This document shows positions 24,907 through 37,065 of a DNA stretch of 64,000 nucleotides, in pieces. This DNA comes from Vigna angularis (Eukaryota > Streptophyta > Magnoliopsida > Fabales > Fabaceae). The DNA lies in the NCBI RefSeq assembly GCF_016808095.1, contig NC_068973.1:32172077-32236076 (forward strand), read 5' to 3'. Within the stretch, counting starts at the first letter, position 1. Each line of letters starts with the position of its first letter. Made by a program: the position numbers and the translations under genes. Under the pieces are notes generated by a model, which saw nothing but the letters and a program-made list of their open reading frames with translations, was not told the origin of the DNA and ran no database searches.

Positions 24907-25502
24907 GTATGTATGTAAATAAAAATAAATATTTATTTCAAACTTGGTCTATTAATTTTCAAAACAAATTAAGCCTTTGTAAGGACACATTTTAATAAAT
25001 ACAGATGAGAATATTTGAGACAAGGGGATAATGAATATTTTAGTTATAAAATTATATATAGGTTAACAAATGAATTTTAAGTGATTTCTCTCTGTACAGA
25101 TTATATCTTACATAGATGTATGGAGATGAGTTTCTGATGTTTTCTCTCCATTAAGTTTTGTGTTTGGTTGTTTTTTTTTCTTTCTTACTAGTATTTTTAC
25201 CTAGACAACACACAAGACTTTTTAGAGTAAAATTTAATGATTACTTAATGGAAAATATTAGATGGATTTTATATTATTAGTGTCAGTTTAGCCACTCTAA
25301 TACGACAAAAAAAAATTTAATTTAAAAAAGAAATTAAAAAAAATATAATTATTTTTTAATTTTTTTATTAAAAAAATATATTCCTTAATGTCAACTTAAC
25401 CAGTATTAACTAAAATAAATAAGATTAACATCGATTTAACATACGTTAACTTATTTATTTTTAATGTTTATATTCTATTTAAATTAGCATTAATAGATAT
25501 TA
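18941..25502. other. AT-rich intergenic, nothing bounded
   Basis: Beyond the probable TTL promoter this holds only AT-rich DNA and an (AT)n run at 24861. No gene, tRNA or transposon with clear ends was found. From about 25380 the sequence becomes a loose AT-rich repeat with TTAAC words, resumed after 30190 on the other side of the inserted LTR. Confidence 0.5.
24861..24902. repeat. (AT)n microsatellite
   Basis: AT run of about 42 bp, next to TACACGTATG. Confidence 0.97.
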
Positions 25503-25574
25503 TGTAAGAATCGAGAATTTTAAAGATTTTGAAGTGGACAAGTGTATAGGAATAATGAGACTGAATGGTTTATA

Positions 25575-25585
25575 TTAAAATAATA
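25575..25585. repeat. Target-site duplication of Pack-MULE, left
   Basis: TTAAAATAATA, identical to 27612-27622. Confidence 0.88.
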
Positions 25586-25798
25586 GGTCTAAATCTTCGG
25601 ATGATCCTCGTATTGTAGGAGAATCTCAAGTGGGTCATCGTTTTTTGAATTGTCAAAATTTGGTCCATATACTTGTAAAATTGAGCTAATTTTGTCCTCT
25701 CGGTTATGTTTTGACCAATGATGTTAAACGTTGATGACGTGGTGTACTCAAGATGTTGATGTAGCAGTATTATGTTACGTGTATTTTGTTTTTAAGAT
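25586..25798 (+). repeat. Pack-MULE left terminal inverted repeat
   Basis: Begins GGTCTAAATCTTCGGATG. It matches the reverse complement of 27398-27611, including the blocks TCAAAATTTGGTCCATATAC and GATGACGTGGTGTAC. Confidence 0.9.
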
Positions 25799-25831
25799 TT
25801 TATTAGAAGAATGAACTGATATCATGAATTG

Positions 25832-26175
25832 ATAAGCCTAGAGAGAGCTATGGCAATAGCGAGTAATATCCATGCTCCAACATCATTCACAGCAGCTGCT
25901 ACCATTACTATGCGACCAACATCAATTGTGAGGAGTTTGAGCTCGGCAAGGATGCGTGCAAGGACGGGAAATGCAGTGATGGAGAGAGCAACACCCACCA
26001 AAAACAAGAAGAATAGAAGACCTAGATGGGTCATAGTTTCAAGCACAGTCAAATTTTTCTTGGGGAAAATCGTATTCAGGAATTTCTCATTCCTCTCAAT
26101 CGTTGATGGCCCAAGTAATATCTCTCCCTGCATTCGTTTTCCAAAACAAGATGCATCCAACCCTAGGTTAACTTT
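25832..26175 (-). pseudogene. Captured fragment of CHX cation/H+ exchanger
   Basis: Minus-strand frame with the plant CPA2/CHX signatures [45 protein letters not shown] and [17 protein letters not shown] proteins are 10-12-helix transporters of about 800 residues; only about 110 residues of the exchanger domain are here. The join [10 protein letters not shown] skips the roughly 60 residues normally lying between these motifs, so an internal deletion occurred. Before GEILL lies AACGAATGCAG, resembling an intron acceptor copied with the exon. The frame stops shortly after the ALSRL segment. A functional protein is not expected. Confidence 0.88.
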
Positions 26176-26284
26176 TTCATGAATCAGAGCTAAAACAATT
26201 CAAATAGCCATGATTATAATTGGTTTGGCAGTTTTAATAGAACAAATCAAATAAAAATCAAACCTTTTAACTGAGCAAGCAAAG

Positions 26285-26500
26285 AAAATCAAATCGCTCT
26301 TGCCATAGCTCTCTTGCTCGCCCTCTCCCTCCTCTCCACCCGCGTCCTTCCCCACCGCCTCCTCCACCCCGCGGCCTACGCCCTATACATCGGCCTCCTC
26401 AACCGCCACACCTTTTCCCTCTCCTCCAACATCCACTTCCCCAACTACCCCAAGGTCATAAGTACCCTTCAACAGAGTCCTCGTCGCCTCGCCACCTCGC
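26285..26500 (+). pseudogene. Unidentified captured ORF fragment
   Basis: GC-rich, unlike its AT-rich surroundings. The frame reads ALAIALLLALSLLSTR, then HPAAYALYIGLLNRHTFSLS: one hydrophobic segment followed by a polar stretch. The composition suggests captured exon sequence. I do not recognise the source gene. Confidence 0.4.
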
Positions 26501-26528
26501 CGCCTCGACCTCGTCGCCTCGACCCCAC

Positions 26529-26668
26529 CGCCTCAAAGGCAACATCCCCCCTCCATCACCATACTCGACTCCCTCCAACTTCTCAACCTTTCCTCCAATG
26601 CCCTCGCCGGTGAAATCCCTTCCTCCATCAGAGACCTAATTTCCCTCACAAACCTCTCCCTCGCTTTC
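26529..26668 (+). pseudogene. Captured leucine-rich repeat fragment, part 1
   Basis: Reads RLKGNIP, then after a one-base shift SITILDSLQLLNLSSN, ALAGEIPSSIRDLISL and TNLSLAF. This is the plant extracellular 24-residue LRR consensus (LxxLNLSxNxLxGxIP) of receptor-like kinases. The frameshift lies in the CCCCCC run near 26546. It ends abruptly where the reverse-oriented receptor fragment begins. Confidence 0.82.
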
Positions 26669-27165
26669 GTCACTTTCTCTGCATCTTGTGCAGCCATGAG
26701 GAATACTACTATAGTTGACCTTAAACGCGTCACTGAGAGCTTCTTCCAGAACTCCAGCTCCGTCATTAGTGTCATCGTAACGATCCAGAGGACCAACAGT
26801 AGGCACGTTCAAACGTCTATTGCAATCATTAAGCAATGGATATTTGTGGAGCATCTCCTTTTCCGTGTACCCCTCCTCAAAATAATACACAACATCCGCA
26901 CATGTAAACTTGTGTTTTAAAGGGAAATTTGGGATTGTAGGACAATGCTCAAATATGATGATTTTATGCACGGACGCGTTATACTGGAGCAGAGTGCTGT
27001 TGAAGTTGTCGTAATCGAAGTTCTGGTAGCCTTCAAAAAAGTGAGTAGAACAAACATGGTCGACAGGGGGTCTTGGCATCAGTTTCATGGTGTGAGTGGT
27101 GTTGTCGATATCCTTTAGTGTGAAATTTTGAGATTCATAATGAGCATGGATCTGAGCATTGTCCT
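26669..27165 (-). pseudogene. Captured fragment of LRK10L/WAK-like receptor ectodomain
   Basis: Minus-strand open frame (about 165 residues, no ATG at its start). It resembles the wall-binding ectodomain of LEAF RUST 10-like receptor kinases (GUB_WAK_bind and WAK-associated domains). Motifs are YESQNFTLKDIDNTTHTMKL, FEHCPTIPNF, FTCADVVYYFEEGYTEKE, LSDAFKVNYSS and the Cys-rich CTRCRESD. In intact proteins a transmembrane segment and kinase follow; here it breaks right after CRESD into the reverse strand of the LRR piece. The capture interrupts the LRR sequence in opposite orientation. Confidence 0.85.
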
Positions 27166-27290
27166 CCAACTCCTTCTTCCGACTCCATCCCCGATTCCAT
27201 TTCGGCCCTCCCTAGCCTACTTCACATGGATCTAAGCACCAACCAACTCAACAGAACCATTCCCAAGTTAATTTCCTATGTATAAACTAT
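27166..27290 (+). pseudogene. Captured leucine-rich repeat fragment, part 2
   Basis: The frame gives DSIPDSISALPSLLHMDLST, then NQLNRTIPKL, the LRR consensus continuing beyond the inserted receptor fragment. It ends at an in-frame stop (ATTTCCTATGTATAA). Confidence 0.75.
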
Positions 27291-27397
27291 TTCATCTTTG
27301 ATTTGATGATTATGCTCAATTTTTCAGGTTTGTACTATGTTGAAATGCTCGAAAGGATGAAGACCCTAAATTCATAACATTTTCAATTAAATTGTTC

Positions 27398-27611
27398 ATC
27401 TTAAAAAAAAATCCACATAACATAATACTGCTACATCAACATCTTAAGTGTACACCACGTCATCAATGTTTAACACCGTTTGTCAAAACTTAACGAAGAG
27501 GACAAAATTGGCTCAAATTTACATGTATATGGACCAAATTTTGACAGTTCAAAAAATGAGGACCCACTTGAGATTACCCTACAAATACGAGGACCATCCG
27601 AGGGTTTAAAC
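27398..27611 (-). repeat. Pack-MULE right terminal inverted repeat
   Basis: The reverse complement begins GTTTAAACCCTCGGATGG. It pairs with the left repeat over its full length with scattered substitutions and single-base gaps. Confidence 0.9.
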
Positions 27612-27622
27612 TTAAAATAATA
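27612..27622. repeat. Target-site duplication of Pack-MULE, right
   Basis: TTAAAATAATA, identical to 25575-25585. It ends 4 bases before the TATATAAA box of the interrupted LTR. Confidence 0.88.
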
Positions 27623-27626
27623 TTAC

Positions 27627-27634
27627 TATATAAA
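27627..27634 (+). promoter_or_regulatory. TATA box of solo LTR copy A
   Basis: ACTATATAAAGG, followed within 100 bp by a pyrimidine-rich leader (CTCCTTCTCTCT). It marks the LTR's promoter and orientation. The Pack-MULE inserted just upstream. Confidence 0.55.
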
Positions 27635-28686
27635 GGAAAATTTCAAATGTTCGTCCCATTTTCTGATACAACCATTTCTTTCCAAATCTTCTTCTCTCTT
27701 CTTTTCTCCTCCTTCTCTCTAAAACTTACTCACTGTTGGTTCATCTGATCGATGATCAGAATCTCCATAGGCATTCATGAGATCAAGGGTTTCCTTTTCC
27801 ACTGATCAAAGTCTTGTTTAGAGCATGTAAGTCTCGACTTCTTGAACTTTTGTGAGATTCCGAAACATTTTGACACATGCAAGCCAAGTTTCTGGTTGCA
27901 TGTGTTCATCAACTTCTTCTTCCCATTTCTGATCACATTTCTGGTCTTTTGGTGGTCTATCCTCATCAATCAATGAATTATAGGTGTTTTGGGAATTTTA
28001 TGGAAGTGTGAGCAAATTTATGGAAGGGTAGAAGATTCCCGTTCGGTTAAGAGGTAAGGGAAGCTTGTGATTTAATTATGATTCTTCTATGTATGGATTG
28101 TTGCATGTTAGTATGGTTTCATGTTTTAAATGGTGGTATGATGGGATGTTTGGTTGATATTGGAAATGTTGAAGTTTTCTGCATATTGATCTGAATGAGT
28201 TAGTGTTCGGTGATATTTGTGTGGACTATTACATGTTATGTTCATGAGGTTTGTGATGCTGTATAATTCTGGTTCAATGACTGAGTGAATTGTGAGGAAG
28301 TGTGATGGTGAAATTGGGAAAAATATTTAGTTTTGGTAAATCTAGCTGGTTCATAAATCTGCAGAAGTATTTGCATAATTAGGTAGAAAACTGAGCGTTC
28401 GCTGTTGACCGCTCGTTCATGTTCAGATACTCGGTCGTTAATTGGGTTCAATCTCTTTAGTCTTACCCGTGCATGACCGCTCGGTCTTAGGAAAGTGGTC
28501 GGTCTCCTAGTCGTAATCGGTTTTATATTAGCGATCGTTCTTTGTAGTTTGTGGGATCTCTTAGTAGTATTAGGTTTTATAAATAATATTCAAGATCAAT
28601 CTTAAGTGGTCGGACTAAACTGTTGGTGTTCGGCTTAGGTTATAGCGCTTGGTCTTGTACTAGAAGTTATGCTAGTGTTAGCGCTC

Positions 28687-28992
28687 GGTCTCGTACTAGC
28701 GCTCGTTCTTTGTAGTGCTCGGTCTCGTACTAGCGCTCGTTCTTTGTAGTGCTTAGTCTCATACTAGCGCTCGTTCTTGGTAGTGCTCGGTCTCGTACTA
28801 GCGCTCGTTCTTTGTAGAGCTCGGTCTCGTACTAGCGCTCGTTCTTGGTAGTGCTCGGTCTCGTACTAGTGCTCGTTATTGATAGTGCTCGATCTTGTAC
28901 TAGCGCTCGTTATTGGTAGTGTTTGGTCTTGTACTAGCGCTCGTTATTGGTAGTGCTCGATCTTGTACTAGCGCTCGTTATTGGTAGTTCTC
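28687..28992. repeat. 34-bp minisatellite in LTR copy A
   Basis: The GGTCT/GATCT anchor recurs at 28687, 28721, 28755, 28789, 28823, 28857, 28891, 28925 and 28959, exactly 34 bp apart. The unit is GTGCTCGGTCTCGTACTAG + CGCTCGTTCTTTGTA with substitutions only. Confidence 0.95.
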
Positions 28993-30190
28993 GTACTTGT
29001 ATTAGTGATTGGCATTTCCCTAGTGGTTGGTCCTTAATAGTGTTCGGCCATTTCCTCAACCTTAACTAGTATGGACTGTTCGGTCCTGTTCTGTGGATAG
29101 TGAAAAACCGCTCGGTCTTACACTAAGTGTTCGGTTGTTCTAGCTTTCGGCCCTCGAAATTGTGTTCCACTAATATTATAGTCTCATTTGTTAAAATACC
29201 GTTCGGTCATGTTTGTGTGTTGTGAGTATTTTCCGTTCGGTCTTGTTCATAAATTATATTGATCTTTTCTGCTTGGTCGTACTCAGGGTTTGTGTTGTTG
29301 CCGTTCGGTTTTCTTCCATGAATGAATATTTGGTCTTTAAATGCTATTTTCACTGTTTGACTCTGATGGGTTGAGATAATTGTATTGATCTATTGTGTAT
29401 GGGAAATTTTATGGATATTTCAATAAGGCATATGTTTCAAGTAATGTCGAAGAGAATTCCAAGGGGGAATGTCTCAATGAAAAGTGTATCAAGGTGGTGT
29501 TATAGTATGAATATGGAAAGTGAAATTCATGGAGTTCATCCTGAAATTCTGATGATTACAATTCTCAAGTAGAGATTGGTAATGCATTGTGTGAGAATGG
29601 CAGGAGGTTCTAGCCCATAGGTTCTTGGGTGAGTTATAACGGACTAACCTCGGGTGGCAGTTGATGGTTTTTCAGTTACTACACCACTCGAGTGTACGAA
29701 CGACCTCAAGCTACATATTCATACTAGTCCGGACAGTCAGAGTAAAGTGGTCGATTGTAATATGATCGTATGATTTCTATATATGTATGATTGTATTATA
29801 TGTTTGTCTGAATTATATGTTAACATGGTTAATTAAATTACATTAGCTTACCTTTATTTTCCTGTCTTGTTGTGTTGTCTGTTCGGTCGTCTGCGTCCTT
29901 GCAATGATCACCCTGTGGGTGTGAGAAGAGTGCGAAGAGGATTCTATGGAGCAAGTGCTAAGCGAGGAGTCTTCAACCCCTTAGGATAGGACCGTTCGAT
30001 TGATACACCTCTTGTATAACTGATCGGTTTGCTCTTATGGTTTGTATCAGTGTAGGATTTTTGTAAGTTTTAAATTTAGGGTTATTTTATGATAACTGTA
30101 AGTCAATTTTATTTCGTATAACTGTTCTATTTTATTGTAAATATAAAGACTCTTAAATATAGTTTATAGTTATATTTTTGGGATGTTACA

Positions 30191-33100
30191 CATTAACTAT
30201 AAAATATTAAAATAAAAATTAAAAATAAATAAATTTAATTTGATTTTAGAGATGCTAATCTTATTTCAATTTAATATTTTATTTAGTAAAGTTAATATCA
30301 ATTAAGTGGATGCTAAATATAAAAAAATATAATAAATAAAGTTAGTGTTGTTTTAATGAACATTGTACTAATTTATTTTTAATATTTTATTTATTTAAAG
30401 GTTATCGTATACTTATCAGTAACTAACCTCATTTATTTTTAATATTTATATTTATTTAAGTTAACGTCTGTTAAACCAATTGTTAATGGCTATCGGCAAA
30501 TGTATCGAATTGCTCAAACAATATAAAATGATAAAACCAAATATCATTTTTTAAGAGACTCATAATACTAAATAATTGTACGATTAATAACTCATCTAAA
30601 CTAAATAATATAAAATTATGTGCAAGTAAATAAATTGACAAAAAATTAAATGATGGACTTTGATAGTTAAAGACACTTAGAAGAGGGAAAATGTCAGAAG
30701 TGGTGTGGGAATGACATGCTAAGGGTAGAATTCACCGGTTTTACTCTTGTGTACACACAACATCAACTTTCTCCATCAAACATTAGAGTCAACCCACTAA
30801 AACACTCAAACCCTAATCCCTTAAGTGAAAGAGTTTAGGTTTTCTCACTAAGAACCAATCCCTTGGACACTTAACAAGCTAACCCACATTAAAATCTAGG
30901 ATTTAATACAACTAATACCTCAAGTTCTATTTCTAGATTCAAGTTCCATTTCTAGATATAAGTTCTATTAGATCTCTTGTTTCAAGTATAGGTTTCACTT
31001 AGATTCTTTCCAAAACCTAGCGAACCACAAATCAGGCTACCCACGTTCCCATTTCAAGCAAGCATTAAGAGAGTAGAAACAAGAAATCAACATTTAATGG
31101 AAGACACATGTATATAATCAATGTATTTACAAAGTAAACAAAAGTTCAATGGCTATAAATACCTCTAACAAAATGAGTTTGACTTTCTATTTCCATGGAG
31201 AGTCTCAAGGTTAGAACATGAAAGGTAAAAGAAGAAGGAGACACAAAGAGGAAGAAGAGGATATTTCCACAAGCCTCAAGCAACCTTTATGAGCTTCAAA
31301 TAGTGCAATCATGCCTCCACTCAGGCTTCTAAAACTCCTTTTTTGTTAATCTTCTTGCTTCTCTAGGTTACCAAGGTTCTTTGATTTGATAGAGGGTCTT
31401 CCTAACACTAAAATAGATACGATAAAAGGTAATTAAAGATATAATTACATAAATGTAGCCCAAAATATAAATTTTAACAAAAAGAAGATAAAAGTGGGGA
31501 CTTAAGCAAATAATAAGCTATATAGAAAAGCTGATTTTGTTAATAAAATGAAGATTAGATAATATAATTATCACTGATGTTAAGTTGTATATTTTGAATT
31601 TATGTGTTCTTCGTGTTGAATACGAATTATAGATTACTTTTAATCTAATGGTCCAAATTTAAATATATCAAATCTTTTTATTTTCTCACTTTCTATTATA
31701 AATCTCTATCATACTTGTATTCTTCATTCACATTCATAAATATTCTCATACTCATGTTTTTTTCATATAGACTATAATCTCTTTCACTCACATTCTTCTC
31801 CTTCATTCACTCATCTTTTTCATCCACATATATTCATCTATATTTTTTTTTCTCATCTTTTTCATCCATATATTTTTCTCCTACTTCTCCTTCATCCACA
31901 TTCTTCTCCTTATTTCCTTCCTCCATACTCATTTCTTCAATTCACAATCATCTTTCTTATACACATTAATCTCTTTCATCCATTATATTTTTTTCCATTT
32001 ATATTTGTTGGATATGAAAATTGTTTAATATGAAAATTCTTAGTAAGAATTTCTTTTGAATTTACTATTATTAGTACTGTTGATCCAATTGACGTTAAAT
32101 TAAATAAACTTTGAAATAGCTAACACTAATTAAACTACTTTAATAGAAAAAATCATTTAAAAATTATTTAGAGAGGGAAGAATATATTTATGAAATATTT
32201 AATGATTCACATGTGTCAAAGTCCAACATCTGCAAGGCTTAATATGAAAGATAAAAATGAATATTGATGTAGAAATGAAAGACATAAATTATTTATGTAT
32301 CAAAAATAAATTAAGAAAAAGTATAATTTATTGTATAAATAATTAATCCCTAAAAGAAATCTATGAATGCTAGAAGGATGTTTTGTTTGTAAACTGAAAA
32401 AAATGATGTGTTGTATATGTTAAAGCCTAAAATGTTGGGTAATGAATGATGAGAATTGGATTTGTTTGCGATTCACGTTGGAATCGCAGAAAAGAAGATA
32501 GTTACATTGGGGTGGCATTGCTTAAACATAGGCTTGAGATCCAAGTTAGGGTTGAAGTAAAGGCTTGGAGTGAGAAGACGGTATAAAAATAAGCAAAGTA
32601 AGGCTTGCCACTCAAGTATCCTAACTTTTATTACATAGTTTAAGGTTTGCAGAGACGCACATGCAATATTTTACGTAAAGAAAACCCTGCTAGTCATGTG
32701 ATCCAAGGTCATTGCAAACCTGCTATGGCTTCCATACATACTTTCAGTTTAAGCTTTTGCTGCTGCTTAATAGGTAGGTATTCAATGTTTCATATTTGAG
32801 TAAACATTTCAATTTTCAAATAAACATTTGATTAGATTACACATTATATAAACTTTCCTAATCAACAACTAAAGTTAAATGAAATTAATTTCTTTTAGTG
32901 CAGAGATCACGACAATGTTAACTTGTTCTGCCATTAAAAGTATCTATCAGTGTATTTTTATGTGTTTTACAATCTTCATCATTGTTAGCGTTTTTATCGT
33001 ACTTTAAATTTGGAATGAGTATAATTAATTTACTTTCTCTGTGTACTATAACATTGACCCAAATGTCGCAATATTCATTGCGTTATATTCCGATCATACC

Positions 33101-36100
33101 ATTAGATCATTGCGAAAGAAAACTTGTGAGAAATCCTGCAAAAGAATTTTCAAAAGGAAATATATTTTAAGAAGAAAAAATAAAACATGCATAGATAAAA
33201 GAAATAAGCAATGGTCAAGAAGATGATGGAAGATGAAAACTGCCTCAGATAATGATATTTATAAAGAGAAAGACAAGTGGGAGGAACAAACAAACCTCGG
33301 TGACTGTTATGGAATAACAGACAACGATGATTGAGCTAGACTATAGTGGTTTTTGTTTTTATTTTTTTCTTCTCATTAACTGAGGTCATGCTGTGACTCG
33401 TATATCTCTTACATATGAAGCATTTTCTTAGCTGGATCTTTGTGGTATGTTGCCAAAGTTGACATTCTGTATGTTTTCAAATTCTACAATAATACTATGA
33501 CAACAGTTATATACTACAATTTTTGAATGTTCATTAATTGTTTATACAAAATATAAATTGCAACGCTTAGTAATAAGTTTTATTTATTGTTATCACGAAA
33601 GATATTTTATTAATTAAATAACATATCATAATGAATTCAAATTATTTAAGTTTAGAAATTTAGAGAACTAAATGTGATGTTAAACTTTTATACAGAACAC
33701 AATTTTACATTGACTAAATTATGAGGATTATATATTTAAGTCAAATAACAATAGAAAAAACAAGTATGCTCTTTGTGTTGGCAATAAGACCAATATCGCA
33801 AAATCTTAACTGAAAGGTGTCTAAATTTATTTTTATTTTGGAAGCCCAAATTAGAAAAAAATTATGCGGGCTTTGAAGCCCTGAAAGTAATCAAGAAAGC
33901 ATGTCAGCGTGGTCAACGAAAAGATTGAATTATGGGCTGACCAAGAACTCAAATCAAACCCACGAAATTCTTGTAGCAAAAGCTCCCTTAGGCCTTGTCG
34001 TTTTATGGTAGATATTTGCAGGGAGCCAGATATAATAAAATTACAATAACAATACCAATGCCTTGTTTTATATTTTCTGTAGGACAAGTAAATTTGAACA
34101 TGATATCTTGTATAAATTAATCAAATTAAAAAATAGTAAATTGAACCATAAACAGAAGCTAACTCTCAGATTACTTTATGATATCAATTATTGGTAACAT
34201 TCAATTCCTAAATTACTTATTAAAATGTACAATATATAAATTTTAACATGATTTATAGTTTATCAGACATATTATACTTCAAACCACCTATAAATATTAA
34301 TTACAACCCCACCGTACAAACTTAAATAAATTCAAATATAAAATAAAAACTTAAAGTGTTTCAAAAGACCCATCCGAATTATTTTAATTGGAATAGGATC
34401 AATATAAGATTCAAATCAAGAGGGCTAAAGAAAAAAAAAAGCTTAATAAAAGATATGAAATAAGTTTGGCAATTTAATAATTAAATTATTATATTATTAC
34501 AAAACATCAGTTTACACTAATTTTGAAAATAAAACAATGTAAATATTAAAGAAGGGAGAAAAAATAGTACTGACCACTGAGGGAAAAGTAGTACGAAATA
34601 TGGCTGGGGTTTTATGGGTAATCTTGTGGACCAATTATTGAAAACCATGAGTTGTCCTCATTATTGATAATCTTGACTTTGGGATAGGGTTGGTACTATA
34701 GTTTATTTTTCATCTTGCTCACCATTTTTTTTTATTTATTAAATATTTAATCAAACTTGTTTATGTGATTTTTAATTTAATAACTTTGATTCAACATTTG
34801 ATTACTAATTTTAAAATTATGATTATTTCCATCATATTTCAAACCTTCAGAAATTATCGTACAGAATAAAATTATTGATTGAGAAAATTTTAATCGTCAC
34901 ATGTAACACCCACAATAAAAAAATAATAATTAACATAATTCCATAAACACAATTTAAATATACAATAATAGGACAAATACTTGTATTAAATATCTCCCAA
35001 TATCCCTTCCCTTTCTTCCCGTGATTTATATGTAAACCCAATTACTCTCCATTAATGACCTCTCCTAATTTCTATTAGATATTATATATAATATATCGAT
35101 AAAGGGAGTAAAATGTTAAAAGAGAGAAATATTAGTTGTAGTTTTATTAAACTGCAGGAAGTTTCAGAGTAATTTATCTAGAAAATATTTACAGAATGAT
35201 AAATAACTAAAGATATTATTTTGAATGGATTAATCCTCCTCAGTGAAACTATATATATTGAGATTTTTTTTATATTAAAATATTACAAGAATCTAAAACT
35301 AAATTGCCTGACTTGTTTTTGAATTTAAGAAACATAATATAAAAACTATAATTTATTTAAACTTACATCATAAATAAGTAAAGAAAATCTTAAAGGTATA
35401 TCTATATATATTAAAAATATCCACACACACCATATGAGCTAAAAAGTATGAGAGAAAAGTATTCAGCTGAAACCATTTTTGGGATTCTAAAAAAGGTGTT
35501 AATTGGTGGTAATGGTGAAAATGAAGCATAATTTGAAAAGGCAAAGGAGGTGATAGTCTTGGTTTTTTGAGCTTGCTATATCTAACCCTGCTTTTCTTAT
35601 GGTTCATTTGGTTCAACTTTCTCTTTCACCACTTTCTGTTCCTTCTATTTTCTTATAAAACAAACCAGTTATTTATTTTCATACATCCCTTTTTCTGGTA
35701 ATGTTTCTTCCTCTTATATATGCCATCTATTGTTTTTTTTTCTGTGTGTTTCTTTATTAAGTGATTAATGCTCCTCAATTAATGGGTCTTAAATGATATG
35801 TTTTCTTTGCTTCATGAATAGAGATAGTTTTGCATTCGTTTGGGTTTATATATAAAATAAGAGAAATAAATATATAAAATCAGTAAAATTGGAATTAAAA
35901 ATAAAATTGATATTTTGTTGGTTTTGTTTTATTGAATTTTACACTATCATCCAGTTGCACAGCAATTGCTACATGCTCCTAAAATTTGAATTATTAAGTG
36001 TGTTTTTTACTTTTATAATAACTAATCTAAAAGTATGCAACAAATTCTATTTAGATGGTAGTGTATGAAAACAAACTATATTTCATACAAAATGTTAAGT

Positions 36101-37065
36101 ATTCATTTTCTTAACATGATTTTTTCTAATACATTGTTAGCTGTTCACTAAAAAGGATTCGAAAACACATAATTATGTGTTACTCCGTATTAAATATATC
36201 TCATGGTAATTTTAAAACTTTTAATACATTTTAACCAACAAAAGAATGTCCTACATTATTTAAAAAACTACAAGGAAAAGATACAATATATTCCAAGTGG
36301 TGCAACAATTTATGATAAAAATGTTAGTGTTGGAAAAAAGTCACAGACTTCACTAGAGAGGGCTACCTAATACTTCGATCTCTAATCCCTTAACCTCAAC
36401 TAGACTAATATTTTAGTATACAATAAATGTCACATTATTTTAGCCATCAAAGTAGAAAAAAAAATTATTATAAATACTTTCTTTTAATCCATGAAAATCT
36501 TTTTTAAATATAATATTTAATTAAAAAGAATTACACGGGGATAATATTGAAATTGGATATGAATATAAGTTGAAGTATAAGGATAGTATATCCAAAGATT
36601 AGATATACATGACTTTTTTTTATTTATTTATTAATGCTTCCAAGTAATAAGAGAGGATTAATAAGAGGTATCTTGTTAAGTAAAAGGGTGGATAGTTGCA
36701 AAGATTTCACACCAGATGTCGACATTGTTTTGGCTTTTTTACACCTCTCTTTCTCTCACTGTCCCTCTCACATTCACATCGACTTTGACCTGTGGCCAGC
36801 CACCGGCATCTCTTTTATCTCTACTCCAATGCCGACCCCACCCATCATCTTCATCTTCTAAATTAGAAAAAGCTTAAATAACCTTTTCTCTTCTTTCATT
36901 TCCTTCTTTTTCCTTCCCTCAAACCCTAATTAACGTCTATATGCATACTTTCCTTTTTCCTTTTTTCAGAACCCCGATTTCCCAATTCGATACACCTAAT
37001 TCACTGCTCCACTCTTCTTACTATTTCAATTCATTTCTTCTTTAGTTTTTCTTTTTCGCTCAAGA
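30191..37065. other. AT-rich intergenic, no supported gene
   Basis: Begins with loosely repeated AT-rich DNA (30195-30490, TTAAC/TTTATTTTTAATATTT words). It contains short direct repeats of AAGTTCTATTTCTAGAT near 30925-30975 and a CT-rich stretch at 31730-31990. The end is the CT-rich 5' leader and promoter of the VQ gene. No ORF shows family similarity, and no element with clear ends was found. Confidence 0.5.

Larger units (their letters stand above)
25586..27611. mobile_element. Pack-MULE carrying host gene fragments
   Basis: The element is 2026 bp, bounded by ~213-bp terminal inverted repeats (25586-25798 and 27398-27611, roughly 85% alike by eye). It is flanked by a perfect 11-bp duplication TTAAAATAATA at 25575-25585 and 27612-27622. 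Long inverted repeats with 9-11 bp duplications are the hallmark of Mutator-like elements. No transposase is present. Instead the interior holds parts of a CHX exchanger (-), an unidentified ORF piece (+), an LRR gene in two pieces (+) and an LRK10L-type receptor (-). That is the definition of a Pack-MULE. It needs a transposase in trans to move. Confidence 0.9.
25503..30190 (+). mobile_element. Solo LTR (copy A), split by a Pack-MULE
   Basis: Starts TGTAAGAATCGAG and ends GGGATGTTACA. Flanking 5-mers are TATTA (25498-25502) and CATTA (30191-30195), a TSD with one mismatch. Removing the 2026-bp Pack-MULE and one 11-bp duplication leaves about 2.65 kb. That matches the 2.75-kb reverse-oriented copy at 58023-60775, with which it shares blocks along its length. 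Shared features include the GATCATTGCAA block, the GGTAAGGGAAGCTT word, CTCGGGTGGCAG and the 34-bp minisatellite. There is no internal coding region, so it is read as a solo LTR left by recombination. The parent lineage is not identified. Confidence 0.75.

Noticed and set aside
28687..28992. CRISPR-like regular repeat
   Set aside because: Units are contiguous 34-bp tandem copies without unique spacers, in a plant LTR. It is a minisatellite.
25380..30490. Flanking AT-rich repeats as termini of a larger transposon around LTR copy A
   Set aside because: The TTAAC-containing DNA on both sides looks like one tract split by the LTR; no inverted ends or duplication could be defined.
31730..31990. 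CT-rich stretch as a possible gene leader
   Set aside because: No coding frame follows within the next kilobase.
33851..34087. 78-residue minus-strand frame
   Set aside because: No family similarity, AT-rich context, no splice or promoter support.
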